The position numbers were made by a program, and so were the translations under genes. Of a stretch of 13,683 nucleotides of DNA, positions 6,960-13,683 are shown in pieces; positions within the stretch are counted from its first letter, which is position 1, and each line of letters begins with the position of its first letter. The notes below the pieces were generated by a model. The model was not told the DNA's origin. It saw nothing but the letters and a program-made list of their open reading frames with translations, and ran no database searches. The DNA is from an uncultured Holdemanella sp. (GTDB lineage Bacteria > Bacillota_I > Bacilli_A > Erysipelotrichales > Erysipelotrichaceae). The stretch is taken from positions 1 to 13,683 of the forward strand of contig CAAEDN010000094.1 in assembly GCA_900754615.1 (NCBI GenBank), read 5' to 3'.

Positions 6960-8147
6960 ATGAAGTATATATCTCTTTTTGTCTGTTTTTTTATTGGAAT
7001 TCAATCTACACCTTATCCAGGTTATGAAGCCTTGATTTCGGAGTTGGAAAATAAAGTAGAGCTTGTGAATGAAGATAAAGCAAGTTTTCTTTCTATGAAA
7101 TGTAGGGATGTTTCTTTAGAAATAGCAGAAGAGGTTGATGTATTGAATGAGAAAATTCAAAAGTCAAATAGGGGAGTGCGAATACTACAAAAAGAGCAAA
7201 ACCATAAAAAAAAGTTATATGAATTAAAGAAGCTTGAGTATAGTCAAAAGCTGGTGATGATTCAACAAAGAAATCTGATTTTATATCCGTATAGAATTGA
7301 AAAAGAATTAAAAACATATTGTATGGATTATGAGAAAATACATTCTGAATATGTTAAGAAGAAACAAAGGCTTTCTTATCTAGAAAATAAGTTTTCTATA
7401 TATAAGGGGTATATGAAGCGAATGGATGCTTGCCAAAAGCGTTTGTTTGAACGTTTTTCTTCTTTATCAAAATTTAATAATGAAAGGGATGCAGATATTG
7501 ATTCCATGATTTCAGGTAGTTATTCTTTACCTGCCTATGGAAGTTATGAGACATATGAAAATAACGGGATGTCCTGTTTAGTGGCAGGAAATTATGAAAT
7601 AGATTCATATAGTTCTTTTTGGCAAAAACCAATTGAAAATGGTACAATCAGTGCTGGATGCTGGGCTTATCCAGATGGAAGTTTACATTTAGGTTTAGAT
7701 ATCGCTAGTCCGATGTATAGTGATGTAAGGGCGGTTGCGAATGGAATTGTACTTTATGCCCAGGCACCTGTGGATTCTAATAATGGATATCTAGGCAATA
7801 TGTGTGGATGGCCCAATGGTGGGGGTAACACAATATGTATGGTAGTTGCTGTAAATGATAGGTTATATGCGATTACGTATGCACATTTGTCAAATGAAAT
7901 CTATGTAACGAGTGGACAACAAATAGGTCAGTCTACAATTATCGCAAAGAGTGGAAACAGCGGAAATTCAACAGGGCCTCATACACACGTAGAGGTTTTT
8001 GAGTTAAAAAAGAGTTTAAATGATATAGTTGATTATTTTATAAATAGTGGTGCGGATTTTTCGTTTGGCTGTGGATTTAGTGAAGCAGCTACATGTTCAA
8101 ATTATGCATGTCGTATAGATCCGCAGAGTGTTTTGGAGGGTGTATGA
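6960..8147 (+). CDS. Secreted M23 (LytM-type) metallopeptidase with coiled-coil stalk
   Basis: The product is 395 aa, with AGGAG four bases before the ATG. A short hydrophobic N-terminus (about 3-15) suggests a signal peptide or anchor. Residues ~22-170 are charged helix, probably coiled coil. The M23 domain (~225-350) has the complete zinc/catalytic set: HLGLD (H243, D247), YAHLS (H309) and HTH (H341, H343). It is therefore expected to be an active peptidoglycan endopeptidase, unlike degenerate EnvC-type activators that share the same architecture. A Cys/Gly-rich insertion (GNMCGWPNGGGN, ~279-290) sits between the two halves of the site. The last ~45 residues carry four cysteines that might pair outside the cell. 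The stop overlaps the next start (ATGA). Confidence 0.88.
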   Translation: MKYISLFVCFFIGIQSTPYPGYEALISELENKVELVNEDKASFLSMKCRDVSLEIAEEVDVLNEKIQKSNRGVRILQKEQNHKKKLYELKKLEYSQKLVMIQQRNLILYPYRIEKELKTYCMDYEKIHSEYVKKKQRLSYLENKFSIYKGYMKRMDACQKRLFERFSSLSKFNNERDADIDSMISGSYSLPAYGSYETYENNGMSCLVAGNYEIDSYSSFWQKPIENGTISAGCWAYPDGSLHLGLDIASPMYSDVRAVANGIVLYAQAPVDSNNGYLGNMCGWPNGGGNTICMVVAVNDRLYAITYAHLSNEIYVTSGQQIGQSTIIAKSGNSGNSTGPHTHVEVFELKKSLNDIVDYFINSGADFSFGCGFSEAATCSNYACRIDPQSVLEGV

Positions 8148-9451
8148 GTCAAGAAATGTATTTTTCTCGAATGAAGGAATTGTTGCAAGAGGAATATAAT
8201 GATTATATCGATTCTTTATCGATGCCTTTATATCGTGGTATGCGTGTAAATTTAAAAAAGGCAAAACTAGAGGAATTTGATCATTTGGATCGTCCTAGCA
8301 AGTTTTGTAAAGAAAGTTATTATGTAGACAAGCCTTTAGGAAACCATCCCTTGCATATTTGTGGGTGTTTCTATTTGCAGGAGCCAAGTGCTTCTAGTGC
8401 AGTCGAAATTTTAAATGTTAAAGAAGATGATTATGTGTTAGATCTTTGTGCAGCCCCTGGGGGAAAGAGTACGCAGATTGCTTCGCATTTAAAGAATGGG
8501 TATCTTGTATCGAATGAAATTGATGCGAAAAGAGCCCAAATCCTACTTTCTAATATGGAGCGTATGGGTGTTAAAAATATGGCAGTTACCAACACGAGTG
8601 TCGATAAATTGGCGAAAGTGTTTGGTTGCTGTTTTGACAAGATTTTGGTCGATGCACCTTGCAGTGGTGAGGGTATGATCAAAAAACATGATATTGCACT
8701 TAATAATTGGAGTATTGAAAATATAGAGCTTTGTGCTTCTAGACAGAAAGAAATATTAGAACATGCATATTCTATGTTGAAACCAGGTGGAATTATTGTA
8801 TATTCGACATGTACATATGCTTTAGAAGAAGATGAAGACGTTGTGTTGTCTTTTTTAGAAAAACATGGAGATATGGAGCTTTTAGATCCAAATGTCAGCT
8901 GGGGAAGAAAAGGCTATAAAGATTTGAATGTGCGTCGTATCTTTCCAATGGATGGTGGAGAAGGTCATTTTATTGCGAAGATGCAAAAGAAAGATGGATC
9001 AATTGGAAAGTTTCCAGTTCTAAAGGGAAAAAAGCTGGATAAGGTTGCCGAAAAATTTTTAAGTGAACAATTACATTCATTGCCTGCGTATTATTATGTG
9101 GATAAGGAGCGTGTCTATGGTATGGATGTGCCTTTTGTAGATTTTAAAAAAGTAAAAGTATTGCGACAAGGCGTATATTTAGGAGATGTAATCAAGAATC
9201 GTTTTGAACCTAGTCATTCATTTTATATGGTTGCAGATTTTGATTACAAAAGAAAAATTGATGTTTCACTAGAAGAAATGGATCGTTTCATGCATGGAGA
9301 GGTTCTTCAAAAAGAATGTGATAAAGGTTATGTAGCGGTATGCTATAAGGGACATCCGTTTGGTTTTGGTAAGAGTGATGGAAAACAAATTAAAAATAAG
9401 ATACCAAAAGGGTTAAGGTTATTACCTAACTCGCATGTAAATATGGAATAA
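8144..9451 (+). CDS. rsmF: 16S rRNA (cytosine-C5)-methyltransferase, RsmF/RsmB family
   Basis: The product is 435 aa from ATG 8144. The longer open frame from 8093 lies wholly inside the M23 gene and lacks a ribosome site, whereas GGAGGG (8135-8140) fits 8144 and gives an ATGA overlap. The SAM site is LDLCAAPGGKST (99-110). DAPCSGEG (170-177) holds the release cysteine C173, and STCTYA (221-226) holds the nucleophilic C223. The C-terminal ~150 residues match the extra RsmF-type/PUA-like RNA-binding part (ending KIPKGLRLLP). The length fits RsmF of Firmicutes. The target cytosine in 16S rRNA cannot be read from sequence. Confidence 0.9.
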   Translation: MSQEMYFSRMKELLQEEYNDYIDSLSMPLYRGMRVNLKKAKLEEFDHLDRPSKFCKESYYVDKPLGNHPLHICGCFYLQEPSASSAVEILNVKEDDYVLDLCAAPGGKSTQIASHLKNGYLVSNEIDAKRAQILLSNMERMGVKNMAVTNTSVDKLAKVFGCCFDKILVDAPCSGEGMIKKHDIALNNWSIENIELCASRQKEILEHAYSMLKPGGIIVYSTCTYALEEDEDVVLSFLEKHGDMELLDPNVSWGRKGYKDLNVRRIFPMDGGEGHFIAKMQKKDGSIGKFPVLKGKKLDKVAEKFLSEQLHSLPAYYYVDKERVYGMDVPFVDFKKVKVLRQGVYLGDVIKNRFEPSHSFYMVADFDYKRKIDVSLEEMDRFMHGEVLQKECDKGYVAVCYKGHPFGFGKSDGKQIKNKIPKGLRLLPNSHVNME

Positions 9452-9455
9452 AAAT

Positions 9456-9486
9456 ACCAGGAGAGTTTTATTGTTCTCCTGGTTTT
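9456..9486. terminator. Bidirectional terminator between rsmF and the flavodiiron gene
   Basis: ACCAGGAGA (9456-9464) pairs with TCTCCTGGT (9475-9483) around a 10-base loop. T-runs follow on the plus strand, and the AAAA before it gives a T-run on the minus strand. It serves both converging genes. Confidence 0.85.
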
Positions 9487-9491
9487 AATTT

Positions 9492-10679
9492 CTATAAATT
9501 GTTTGCGATTTCTTTAGCTATATTATAGTAGTCTTCTAATTGATCATCACTTGGTGTGTAACATTGGTTGATTACATCGTGGCAAGATTCGATACCAGAT
9601 TGCTGCATTCTTTGATCGATTTCTTTAGCAACTTGATTAAACCATCCATAAGCGGCAAAGGCCATTCCTTTTTTGTTTTTAAATTTGCATGGACGAATGT
9701 GTTCTAGAAAGGCTGCAACACTTGGTGCCATGACATTGTTGTAAGTACCTGAGCCTACACAGACAACTTTAGCATCCATGATTTCTCGCATAACAATGCT
9801 TGATTTTGTGTCTGATAATTTATAGACTTTGACATCCATTCCAGCATCACTAAATCCTTCGGCAAGACTTTCTGCAATTTGTTGAGTATGTTTCCATACG
9901 GATTCGTAAACGATGACAGCTTTGTTGTCTGCTTTTTGAGCAGCTATATCTTTATAAGTTTCAATGATATCAGAAATATAATCTTTCCAAATAATACCAT
10001 GTGCAGGCATGATGTATTGAATGTCTAAGTTCATACCTAGAATCAAGTTTAATTTAGCTTGAACTGGTGTTGTATATGGCAAAACAATATTCGCAAAGTA
10101 TTCTTTGGCTTGTTTCAAGCAGTAGGCTTTATCTAATCCTTCATCTGTTAAGTTGAAATTAACGATATGTTGTCCAAAAGCATCATTTGAGAATACAGTT
10201 TTAAGTTGTGGACAATATGTTAACATGTTGTCTGGCCAATGAATCATTTGCATTTCAACAAATACAAAATCATATTTTCCTGTGTTGATTGTATCATTTG
10301 TTTTTACGACTTGGTAAGGAACTTGATCAAAATACTGTTCAATCATGTTTTTCTTACCTGAAATCGATGCATATACTTTGGCATTTGGATATTTGGCGTA
10401 TACCTTCTTGAATCCACCGGAATGATCTGGTTCTGTATGTTGAACGATGATATTATCGATTTCACGCCCTTGCAATACAGAATCTACTCTTTCTAATAAT
10501 TCTTCTGTAAATTCTTCTTCTACAGTATCAAATAATGTAACTTCATCATCAATGACTAGGTATGCATTATATGTGCATCCTTCATCGATTGGGTATAAAT
10601 CACCATGGAAGTGACGGTTGTTTAAATCTCTTACACCAACCCAATATACGTTATCTATAATTTTTTTAGCTCTTTTCAT
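9492..10679 (-). CDS. fprA: Flavodiiron protein (A-type flavoprotein, O2/NO reductase)
   Basis: The product is 395 aa from ATG 10679. The open frame extends to GTG 10688, but GAGGTGA at that point is the ribosome site for the ATG. The N-terminal metallo-beta-lactamase-like domain has every diiron ligand: HTEPDH (H81, E83, D85), MIHWPD (H147), SNDAFGQH (D166) and PAHGIIW (H227). The C-terminal flavodoxin domain (~250-395) begins VIVYESVWKHTQ, an FMN loop, and continues with GSGTYNN. The family reduces O2 to water or NO to N2O in the cytoplasm of anaerobes. No fused rubredoxin or NADH domain is present, so electrons must come from separate partners. It diverges from nagA and ends at a bidirectional terminator. 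Confidence 0.95.
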   Translation of the reverse strand: MKRAKKIIDNVYWVGVRDLNNRHFHGDLYPIDEGCTYNAYLVIDDEVTLFDTVEEEFTEELLERVDSVLQGREIDNIIVQHTEPDHSGGFKKVYAKYPNAKVYASISGKKNMIEQYFDQVPYQVVKTNDTINTGKYDFVFVEMQMIHWPDNMLTYCPQLKTVFSNDAFGQHIVNFNLTDEGLDKAYCLKQAKEYFANIVLPYTTPVQAKLNLILGMNLDIQYIMPAHGIIWKDYISDIIETYKDIAAQKADNKAVIVYESVWKHTQQIAESLAEGFSDAGMDVKVYKLSDTKSSIVMREIMDAKVVCVGSGTYNNVMAPSVAAFLEHIRPCKFKNKKGMAFAAYGWFNQVAKEIDQRMQQSGIESCHDVINQCYTPSDDQLEDYYNIAKEIANNL

Positions 10680-10736
10680 TTCAATCACCTCTTCTTCTAT
10701 TTTAAAATTATTTTATATATATGTCTATCAAAATGC

Positions 10737-10768
10737 TTTTTATATTTTTTAAATAAAAAATATAAAAA
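10737..10768. repeat. Perfect 32-bp A/T-only inverted repeat in the divergent fprA-nagA promoter region
   Basis: The arm TTTTTATATTTTTTA (10737-10751) and its exact reverse complement (10754-10768) are separated by two bases. It lies between the two divergent starts. It could be an operator, an A-tract UP-like or bending element, or a cruciform-prone site. It has no adjacent T-run distinct from its own arm, so a terminator is less likely. Confidence 0.7.
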
Positions 10769-10781
10769 TTCAACTAAAAAG

Positions 10782-10795
10782 TGTAAGTGTTTTCT
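10782..10795 (+). promoter_or_regulatory. cre-like (CcpA) site over the nagA -35 region
   Basis: TGTAAGTGTTTTCT matches the Bacillus cre consensus TGWAARCGYTWNCW at 13 of 14 positions; the exception is T for the central C. It covers the place where the -35 box of the nagA promoter should be, a position that would give repression. CcpA binding here is inferred. Confidence 0.45.
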
Positions 10796-10812
10796 TTTTT
10801 TAAGAGTATAAT
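10784..10812 (+). promoter_or_regulatory. nagA promoter (-10 clear, -35 weak)
   Basis: A perfect TATAAT (10807-10812) lies 23 bases before the nagA ATG. The hexamer 17 bases upstream (TAAGTG) is a poor -35. The start would fall near 10819, leaving a very short leader that starts almost at the AGGAGG (10820-10825). Confidence 0.45.
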
Positions 10813-10835
10813 ATTTTATAGGAGGAATTGTCGAT

Positions 10836-11975
10836 ATGATTATTCAAAGTAAAAGAGTATGGGTTGTGAATACTTGGCTAGCAGCTCAGATTGAAACAGA
10901 TGAAGGGAAAATTATCAATATCTATCCATATGGTGAAAAAGATGTAGATGAAGACTATGGGGATAAGAGAATTGTTCCTGGTTTTATTGATGTACACACA
11001 CATGGTGCTTATGGATTTGATACAAATGATGCAAAAGAAGAAGGTCTTCGTAATTGGATGAAAAATATCGTTAAAGAAGGTGTTACGGGTATTCTTCCAA
11101 CAACAATCACACAGTCAGAAGAAGTTTTAACAAATGCAGTTAAAAATGTTGCGAAAGTTGTTGAAGAAGGATATGAAGGTGCTGAAATCTTAGGTATCCA
11201 TTTTGAAGGTCCATATTTAGATCAAGTATATAAGGGAGCTCAGCCTGAACAATATTGCGTTAAGCCAGATTTAGAACAATTTAAACGTTATTTAAAAGCT
11301 TCTAATAATTTGATTAAAATTGTAACTATGGCTTGTGAACATGATGATAACTATGAACTAACTAAATTCTTACGTTCTCATGGAATCGTATGTAGTCAAG
11401 GTCATTCAGGTGCTACTTTTGATCAAGCTCGTTTAGCTATTGCGAATGGTGCAAATTCAATGACTCACGTTTTCAATGGTATGACTAAATTCCATCACCG
11501 TGAACCTGGACTAGTGGGTGCTGCTATGCGTTATAGAGATGTATATGGTGAAATTATTTGTGATGGAAACCACTCAACTTATGAAGCATTAAATGATTAT
11601 TTTACTGCAAAAGGACCAGATCACTGTATTATGATTACAGACTCATTAATGGTTAAAGGGTTACCTGTTGGTACAAAAGTATTGTTTGGTGGAAATGAAA
11701 TCGAGTTATATCCAGATGGAAGTGCGCACTTAACAGATACAAAGGGGCTTGCAGGATCAACTCTACATGTCAACAATGGACTTCGTATTTTAGTTGAAAA
11801 AGCTATGGTTCCATGGCAAACAGCTATCAATGCATGTACGTTGAACCCAGCTCGTATGTTGAATGTAGATGATCGTAAAGGATCTATCCAAACTGGAAAA
11901 GATGCAGACTTAGTTGTATTAAATGATGACTATTCGGTTGAAATGACTTATACAAAAGGTCGAAAAGCATTCTAG
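10836..11975 (+). CDS. nagA: N-acetylglucosamine-6-phosphate deacetylase
   Basis: The product is 379 aa, with AGGAGG ten bases before the ATG. It is an amidohydrolase that converts GlcNAc-6-P to GlcN-6-P plus acetate in the cytoplasm. Visible residues are DVHTHG (H54, H56), HFEGPY with E124, GHSGAT with H190, MTHVFNGM with H211, and the catalytic Asp in ITDSL (D269). Length and motif order fit bacterial NagA throughout. It stands alone: no nagB is within the window. It is convergent with a DeoR regulator that may control amino-sugar use. A 16-bp tandem duplication covers the stop codon. Confidence 0.96.
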   Translation: MIIQSKRVWVVNTWLAAQIETDEGKIINIYPYGEKDVDEDYGDKRIVPGFIDVHTHGAYGFDTNDAKEEGLRNWMKNIVKEGVTGILPTTITQSEEVLTNAVKNVAKVVEEGYEGAEILGIHFEGPYLDQVYKGAQPEQYCVKPDLEQFKRYLKASNNLIKIVTMACEHDDNYELTKFLRSHGIVCSQGHSGATFDQARLAIANGANSMTHVFNGMTKFHHREPGLVGAAMRYRDVYGEIICDGNHSTYEALNDYFTAKGPDHCIMITDSLMVKGLPVGTKVLFGGNEIELYPDGSAHLTDTKGLAGSTLHVNNGLRILVEKAMVPWQTAINACTLNPARMLNVDDRKGSIQTGKDADLVVLNDDYSVEMTYTKGRKAF

Positions 11976-11990
11976 TCGAAAAGCATTCTA
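11959..11990 (+). repeat. Exact 16-bp tandem duplication across the nagA stop codon
   Basis: GTCGAAAAGCATTCTA occurs at 11959-11974 and again at 11975-11990. The TAG stop (11973-11975) spans the junction. With one copy the frame would end at the same codon as TAA, so the protein is unchanged. Confidence 0.9.
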
Positions 11991-11999
11991 ATATAAAAT

Positions 12000-12026
12000 A
12001 AAGCACATTTTCTCAATGTGCTTTTA
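12000..12026. terminator. Bidirectional terminator shared by nagA and the DeoR gene
   Basis: AAAGCACATT (12000-12009) pairs with AATGTGCTTT (12015-12024) around TTCTC, with T-rich flanks on both strands. On the minus strand the hairpin includes the last codons (K-A-H) and the stop (12013-12015) of the regulator gene. Confidence 0.85.
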
Positions 12027-12756
12027 TTATGTTTTCGCGTTGAAAATCATCTTTTAATTGTTTGTCTGTGATGATCATATCAAAATCATCAATATCGGCA
12101 ATTTTTGACATATATTTCTTATTAAATTTTGTATGGTCTACCATACAAAATTTTTTATTGGAAGAATCAAGAATGGCTTTTTTAACGAGAGCATCATTCA
12201 TGCTTGGAATAGATACACCAAAATCTAAATCAATTCCTAATACAGAAATAAAGGCTTTATCGATATAGTAATTTTGAAAGAATTGAATTGTACTTTCAGA
12301 TAAAGCTGCCTGTGTGACAGGATTGTAGGTGCCTGGCGCCATAATGATTTTTGCCTTTGTATTACGATCAACATATTGAAGAATTTTCCAAAAATTAGTG
12401 AATATTGTGATTTTTTTATGGTGTATCCTTTTAAAAAGTTCAAGACAAGTTGTACCACAATCTAAATAGATGGAATCTCCATCTTGAATGAGTGTGCTCG
12501 CATAAATCGCAATTTCTTTTTTATCCGATTGTGACATGCCTTCTTTGATTTCAAAAGAAGGTTCTGTTGAACTCGACTCATTGAGTGTGGCTCCTCCATA
12601 ACTTTTTGTGGCAAGTCCTTGATTTTCTAGATGGTCTAAATCTCTTCGTATGGTCATTAAAGAAACGCTATATTGTTTTGCGAGTTCATTGACTTGAACG
12701 GTTTTATTTTTTTTTAGCTTTTCATAGATTTCATATCTTCGTTGTGTTGTGTTCAT
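12013..12756 (-). CDS. DeoR/GlpR-family transcriptional regulator
   Basis: The product is 247 aa from ATG 12756 (MNTTQRRYEI), the standard start for the family. The open frame runs up to 12894, but those 46 extra residues are low-complexity and lie in the promoter region. The HTH_DeoR domain is at ~6-56, with recognition helix SLMTIRRDLDHLE. The DeoRC sensor domain (~75-230) includes YLDCGTTC, IFTNF and GIDLDFGVS, where sugar phosphates bind in relatives. The family usually represses sugar-catabolic operons and is relieved by a phosphorylated intermediate. Its place between nagA and a fructose-6-phosphate aldolase-like gene, divergent from the latter, suggests control of one or both and of itself. 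The ribosome site is weak. Confidence 0.9.
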   Translation of the reverse strand: MNTTQRRYEIYEKLKKNKTVQVNELAKQYSVSLMTIRRDLDHLENQGLATKSYGGATLNESSSTEPSFEIKEGMSQSDKKEIAIYASTLIQDGDSIYLDCGTTCLELFKRIHHKKITIFTNFWKILQYVDRNTKAKIIMAPGTYNPVTQAALSESTIQFFQNYYIDKAFISVLGIDLDFGVSIPSMNDALVKKAILDSSNKKFCMVDHTKFNKKYMSKIADIDDFDMIITDKQLKDDFQRENIIKAH

Positions 12757-12767
12757 ACTTCTATTAA

Positions 12768-12807
12768 AGCACAAAAAGGAACAGAATGAAACATGTTTAT
12801 TTGTGCT
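12768..12807. promoter_or_regulatory. Candidate DeoR operator (inverted repeat)
   Basis: AGCACAAA (12768-12775) and its reverse complement TTTGTGCT (12800-12807) flank a 10-bp palindrome AAACATGTTT (12789-12798). They lie between the divergent regulator and aldolase starts. DeoR-type repressors commonly bind such AT-rich repeats in this position. Confidence 0.45.
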
Positions 12808-12841
12808 CATTTGAAATAATTTGTTTGATGTGAAAAGGATA

Positions 12842-12870
12842 TTGAATCTATTTTTTTGTAGTGTTAGGAT
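12842..12870 (+). promoter_or_regulatory. Candidate promoter of the aldolase gene
   Basis: TTGAAT (12842-12847), 17 bases, then TAGGAT (12865-12870) place the start near 12877, about 20 bases before the ATG. An alternative pair is TTGATG (12825-12830) with TATTTT (12849-12854), 18 bases apart. Confidence 0.42.
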
Positions 12871-12896
12871 ACAGATGAACTTAAGGAGGATCAATC

Positions 12897-13565
12897 ATGG
12901 AATTAATTATTGACTCATCAAATATTGAACAAATTAAAGAACTAAATGAATTATTAACAATTACGGGTGTTACGACAAACCCTACAATTCTTACAAAATC
13001 AGGTAGAGAAGCAATGGATGTTGTAAAAGATCTATGTGAAGTGTTGAGTGAAGATCAATTGTTGTTTATTCAAACCGTACAAACTTCTTTTGAAGGTATT
13101 ATGGAAGAGGCCAAAAAGATTTCTAGTATTCGTAAAAAGAACATGTTTGTAAAAATCCCTGTTACTCATGAAGGATTAAGAGCTATTAAAGAATGCAAAA
13201 AATTAGGTATTCACACTTTAGCTACAGCAATTTATACGGCAGATCAAGCTTTCTTGGCTGCAATGAATGGAGCTGAATATTTAGCACCTTATACAAATCG
13301 TATGTGTAATTATGGTGATGGTGTTCAGGATGTTAAGGACTTGATTGAAATGTTGAAAGTGAATAATATGCCTGCAAAAGTTATTGCAGCAAGCTTTAAA
13401 AATACATATCAAGTACATGAATTGATCAAAGCAGGCATTCAAGCTGTGACTGTTCCTTGTGATGTTTTATATCAAATGATTGATCATCCAGGAACAAAGA
13501 TTGCGGTCGGTGAATTCAGTGTAAACTGGCAAAGAGCTTATAATCGTAATACATTAGAAAAGTAG
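12897..13565 (+). CDS. fsa: Fructose-6-phosphate aldolase / transaldolase-like protein
   Basis: The product is 222 aa with AAGGAGG eight bases before the ATG. The small transaldolase/FSA family matches end to end. The Schiff-base lysine is in FVKIPVT (K86). Other active-site positions present are D6, TTNP (N28), Q59, T110, A130, Y132 and R135 in YLAPYTNR, and S166. The Tyr in that motif is what fructose-6-phosphate aldolases carry, where true transaldolases have Phe, so cleavage of F6P to dihydroxyacetone and glyceraldehyde-3-phosphate (or the reverse) is favoured; the substrate is not proven. It is divergent from the DeoR gene and followed by its own terminator. Confidence 0.88.
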   Translation: MELIIDSSNIEQIKELNELLTITGVTTNPTILTKSGREAMDVVKDLCEVLSEDQLLFIQTVQTSFEGIMEEAKKISSIRKKNMFVKIPVTHEGLRAIKECKKLGIHTLATAIYTADQAFLAAMNGAEYLAPYTNRMCNYGDGVQDVKDLIEMLKVNNMPAKVIAASFKNTYQVHELIKAGIQAVTVPCDVLYQMIDHPGTKIAVGEFSVNWQRAYNRNTLEK

Positions 13566-13572
13566 CAGATAG

Positions 13573-13605
13573 AAGACTTGGTAAAAATGATCAAGTCTTT
13601 TTTTT
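13573..13605 (+). terminator. Rho-independent terminator of the aldolase gene
   Basis: AAGACTTG (13573-13580) pairs with CAAGTCTT (13592-13599) across an 11-base loop and runs into a long T-tract. Confidence 0.9.
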
Positions 13606-13683
13606 ATATATTAAGAAATTGGTTTCGGGGAAAATGAATTTGGAAATTTAAGAATGACTGAATTATTTGAATCTAGGATTATA
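13606..13683 (+). other. Terminal stretch; possible start of a further gene, not identifiable
   Basis: After the terminator a frame is open from 13615 to the window end (EIGFGENEFGNLR, then MTELFESRII from ATG 13654). No clear ribosome site precedes that ATG, and ten codons are too few to identify. It may be the beginning of a gene, a fragment, or non-coding. Confidence 0.2.

Noticed and set aside
8093..8143. Earlier start for the RsmF gene
   Set aside because: It lies wholly inside the M23 gene without a ribosome site; GGAGGG plus the ATGA overlap support 8144.
10737..10768. The A/T palindrome as a terminator for a divergent gene
   Set aside because: No gene ends there, both flanking genes start from this region, and an all-A/T stem would be a weak hairpin.
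12757..12894. N-terminal extension of the DeoR regulator by 46 residues
   Set aside because: It lacks similarity to the family, covers the divergent promoter and inverted repeats, and the standard DeoR start is at 12756.

Overview
The window looks like the chromosome of a low-GC, anaerobic Bacillota (Firmicutes). The supporting signs are AT-rich DNA, strong AGGAGG-type ribosome sites, short intergenic gaps, TGATG/ATGA gene overlaps, a flavodiiron protein and a CCA-encoded tRNA. The gene content would suit a gut Erysipelotrichia or related clostridial lineage, but no phylogenetic marker proves this.

Left part (1-4292). The first ~85 bases look like the end of an insertion sequence: repeated terminal motifs followed by an outward-facing TTGACA. 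The end abuts, and appears to have cut into, a leucine-rich-repeat (LRR) gene, because the repeat pattern continues upstream of the first ATG. Next come a VWA protein with a degenerate metallopeptidase-like N-terminus, a MoxR-like AAA+ ATPase, a small ORF that looks like the detached C-terminal domain of that ATPase, and a SagB-type nitroreductase-like flavoprotein. Overlapping or very tight junctions make this one operon. LRR-VWA-AAA is the least understood and most interesting unit here.

Middle part (4293-9486). A single-pass membrane protein with a long charged cytoplasmic tail and an external coiled coil is followed by tRNA-Thr(CGT). The tRNA has its own promoter-like signal and a strong terminator. 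Only 14 bases after that terminator begins an O-antigen-ligase/polymerase-like membrane protein, then a secreted M23 peptidase with all catalytic residues, then an RsmF-type rRNA m5C methyltransferase. A bidirectional terminator closes this block.

Right part (9487-13683). A flavodiiron protein gene on the minus strand diverges from nagA (GlcNAc-6-phosphate deacetylase). Between them lie a perfect 32-bp A/T palindrome and a cre-like site over the nagA -35 region. A convergent DeoR-family regulator shares a terminator hairpin with nagA, and its stop codon lies inside that hairpin. Divergent from the regulator is a fructose-6-phosphate aldolase/transaldolase-like gene with an inverted repeat in the shared promoter region. 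NagA, the DeoR regulator and the aldolase are plausibly an amino-sugar/hexose-phosphate module. The window ends in a short stretch with no identifiable gene. No intergenic gap exceeds 300 bases, and no CRISPR array or complete mobile element was seen.
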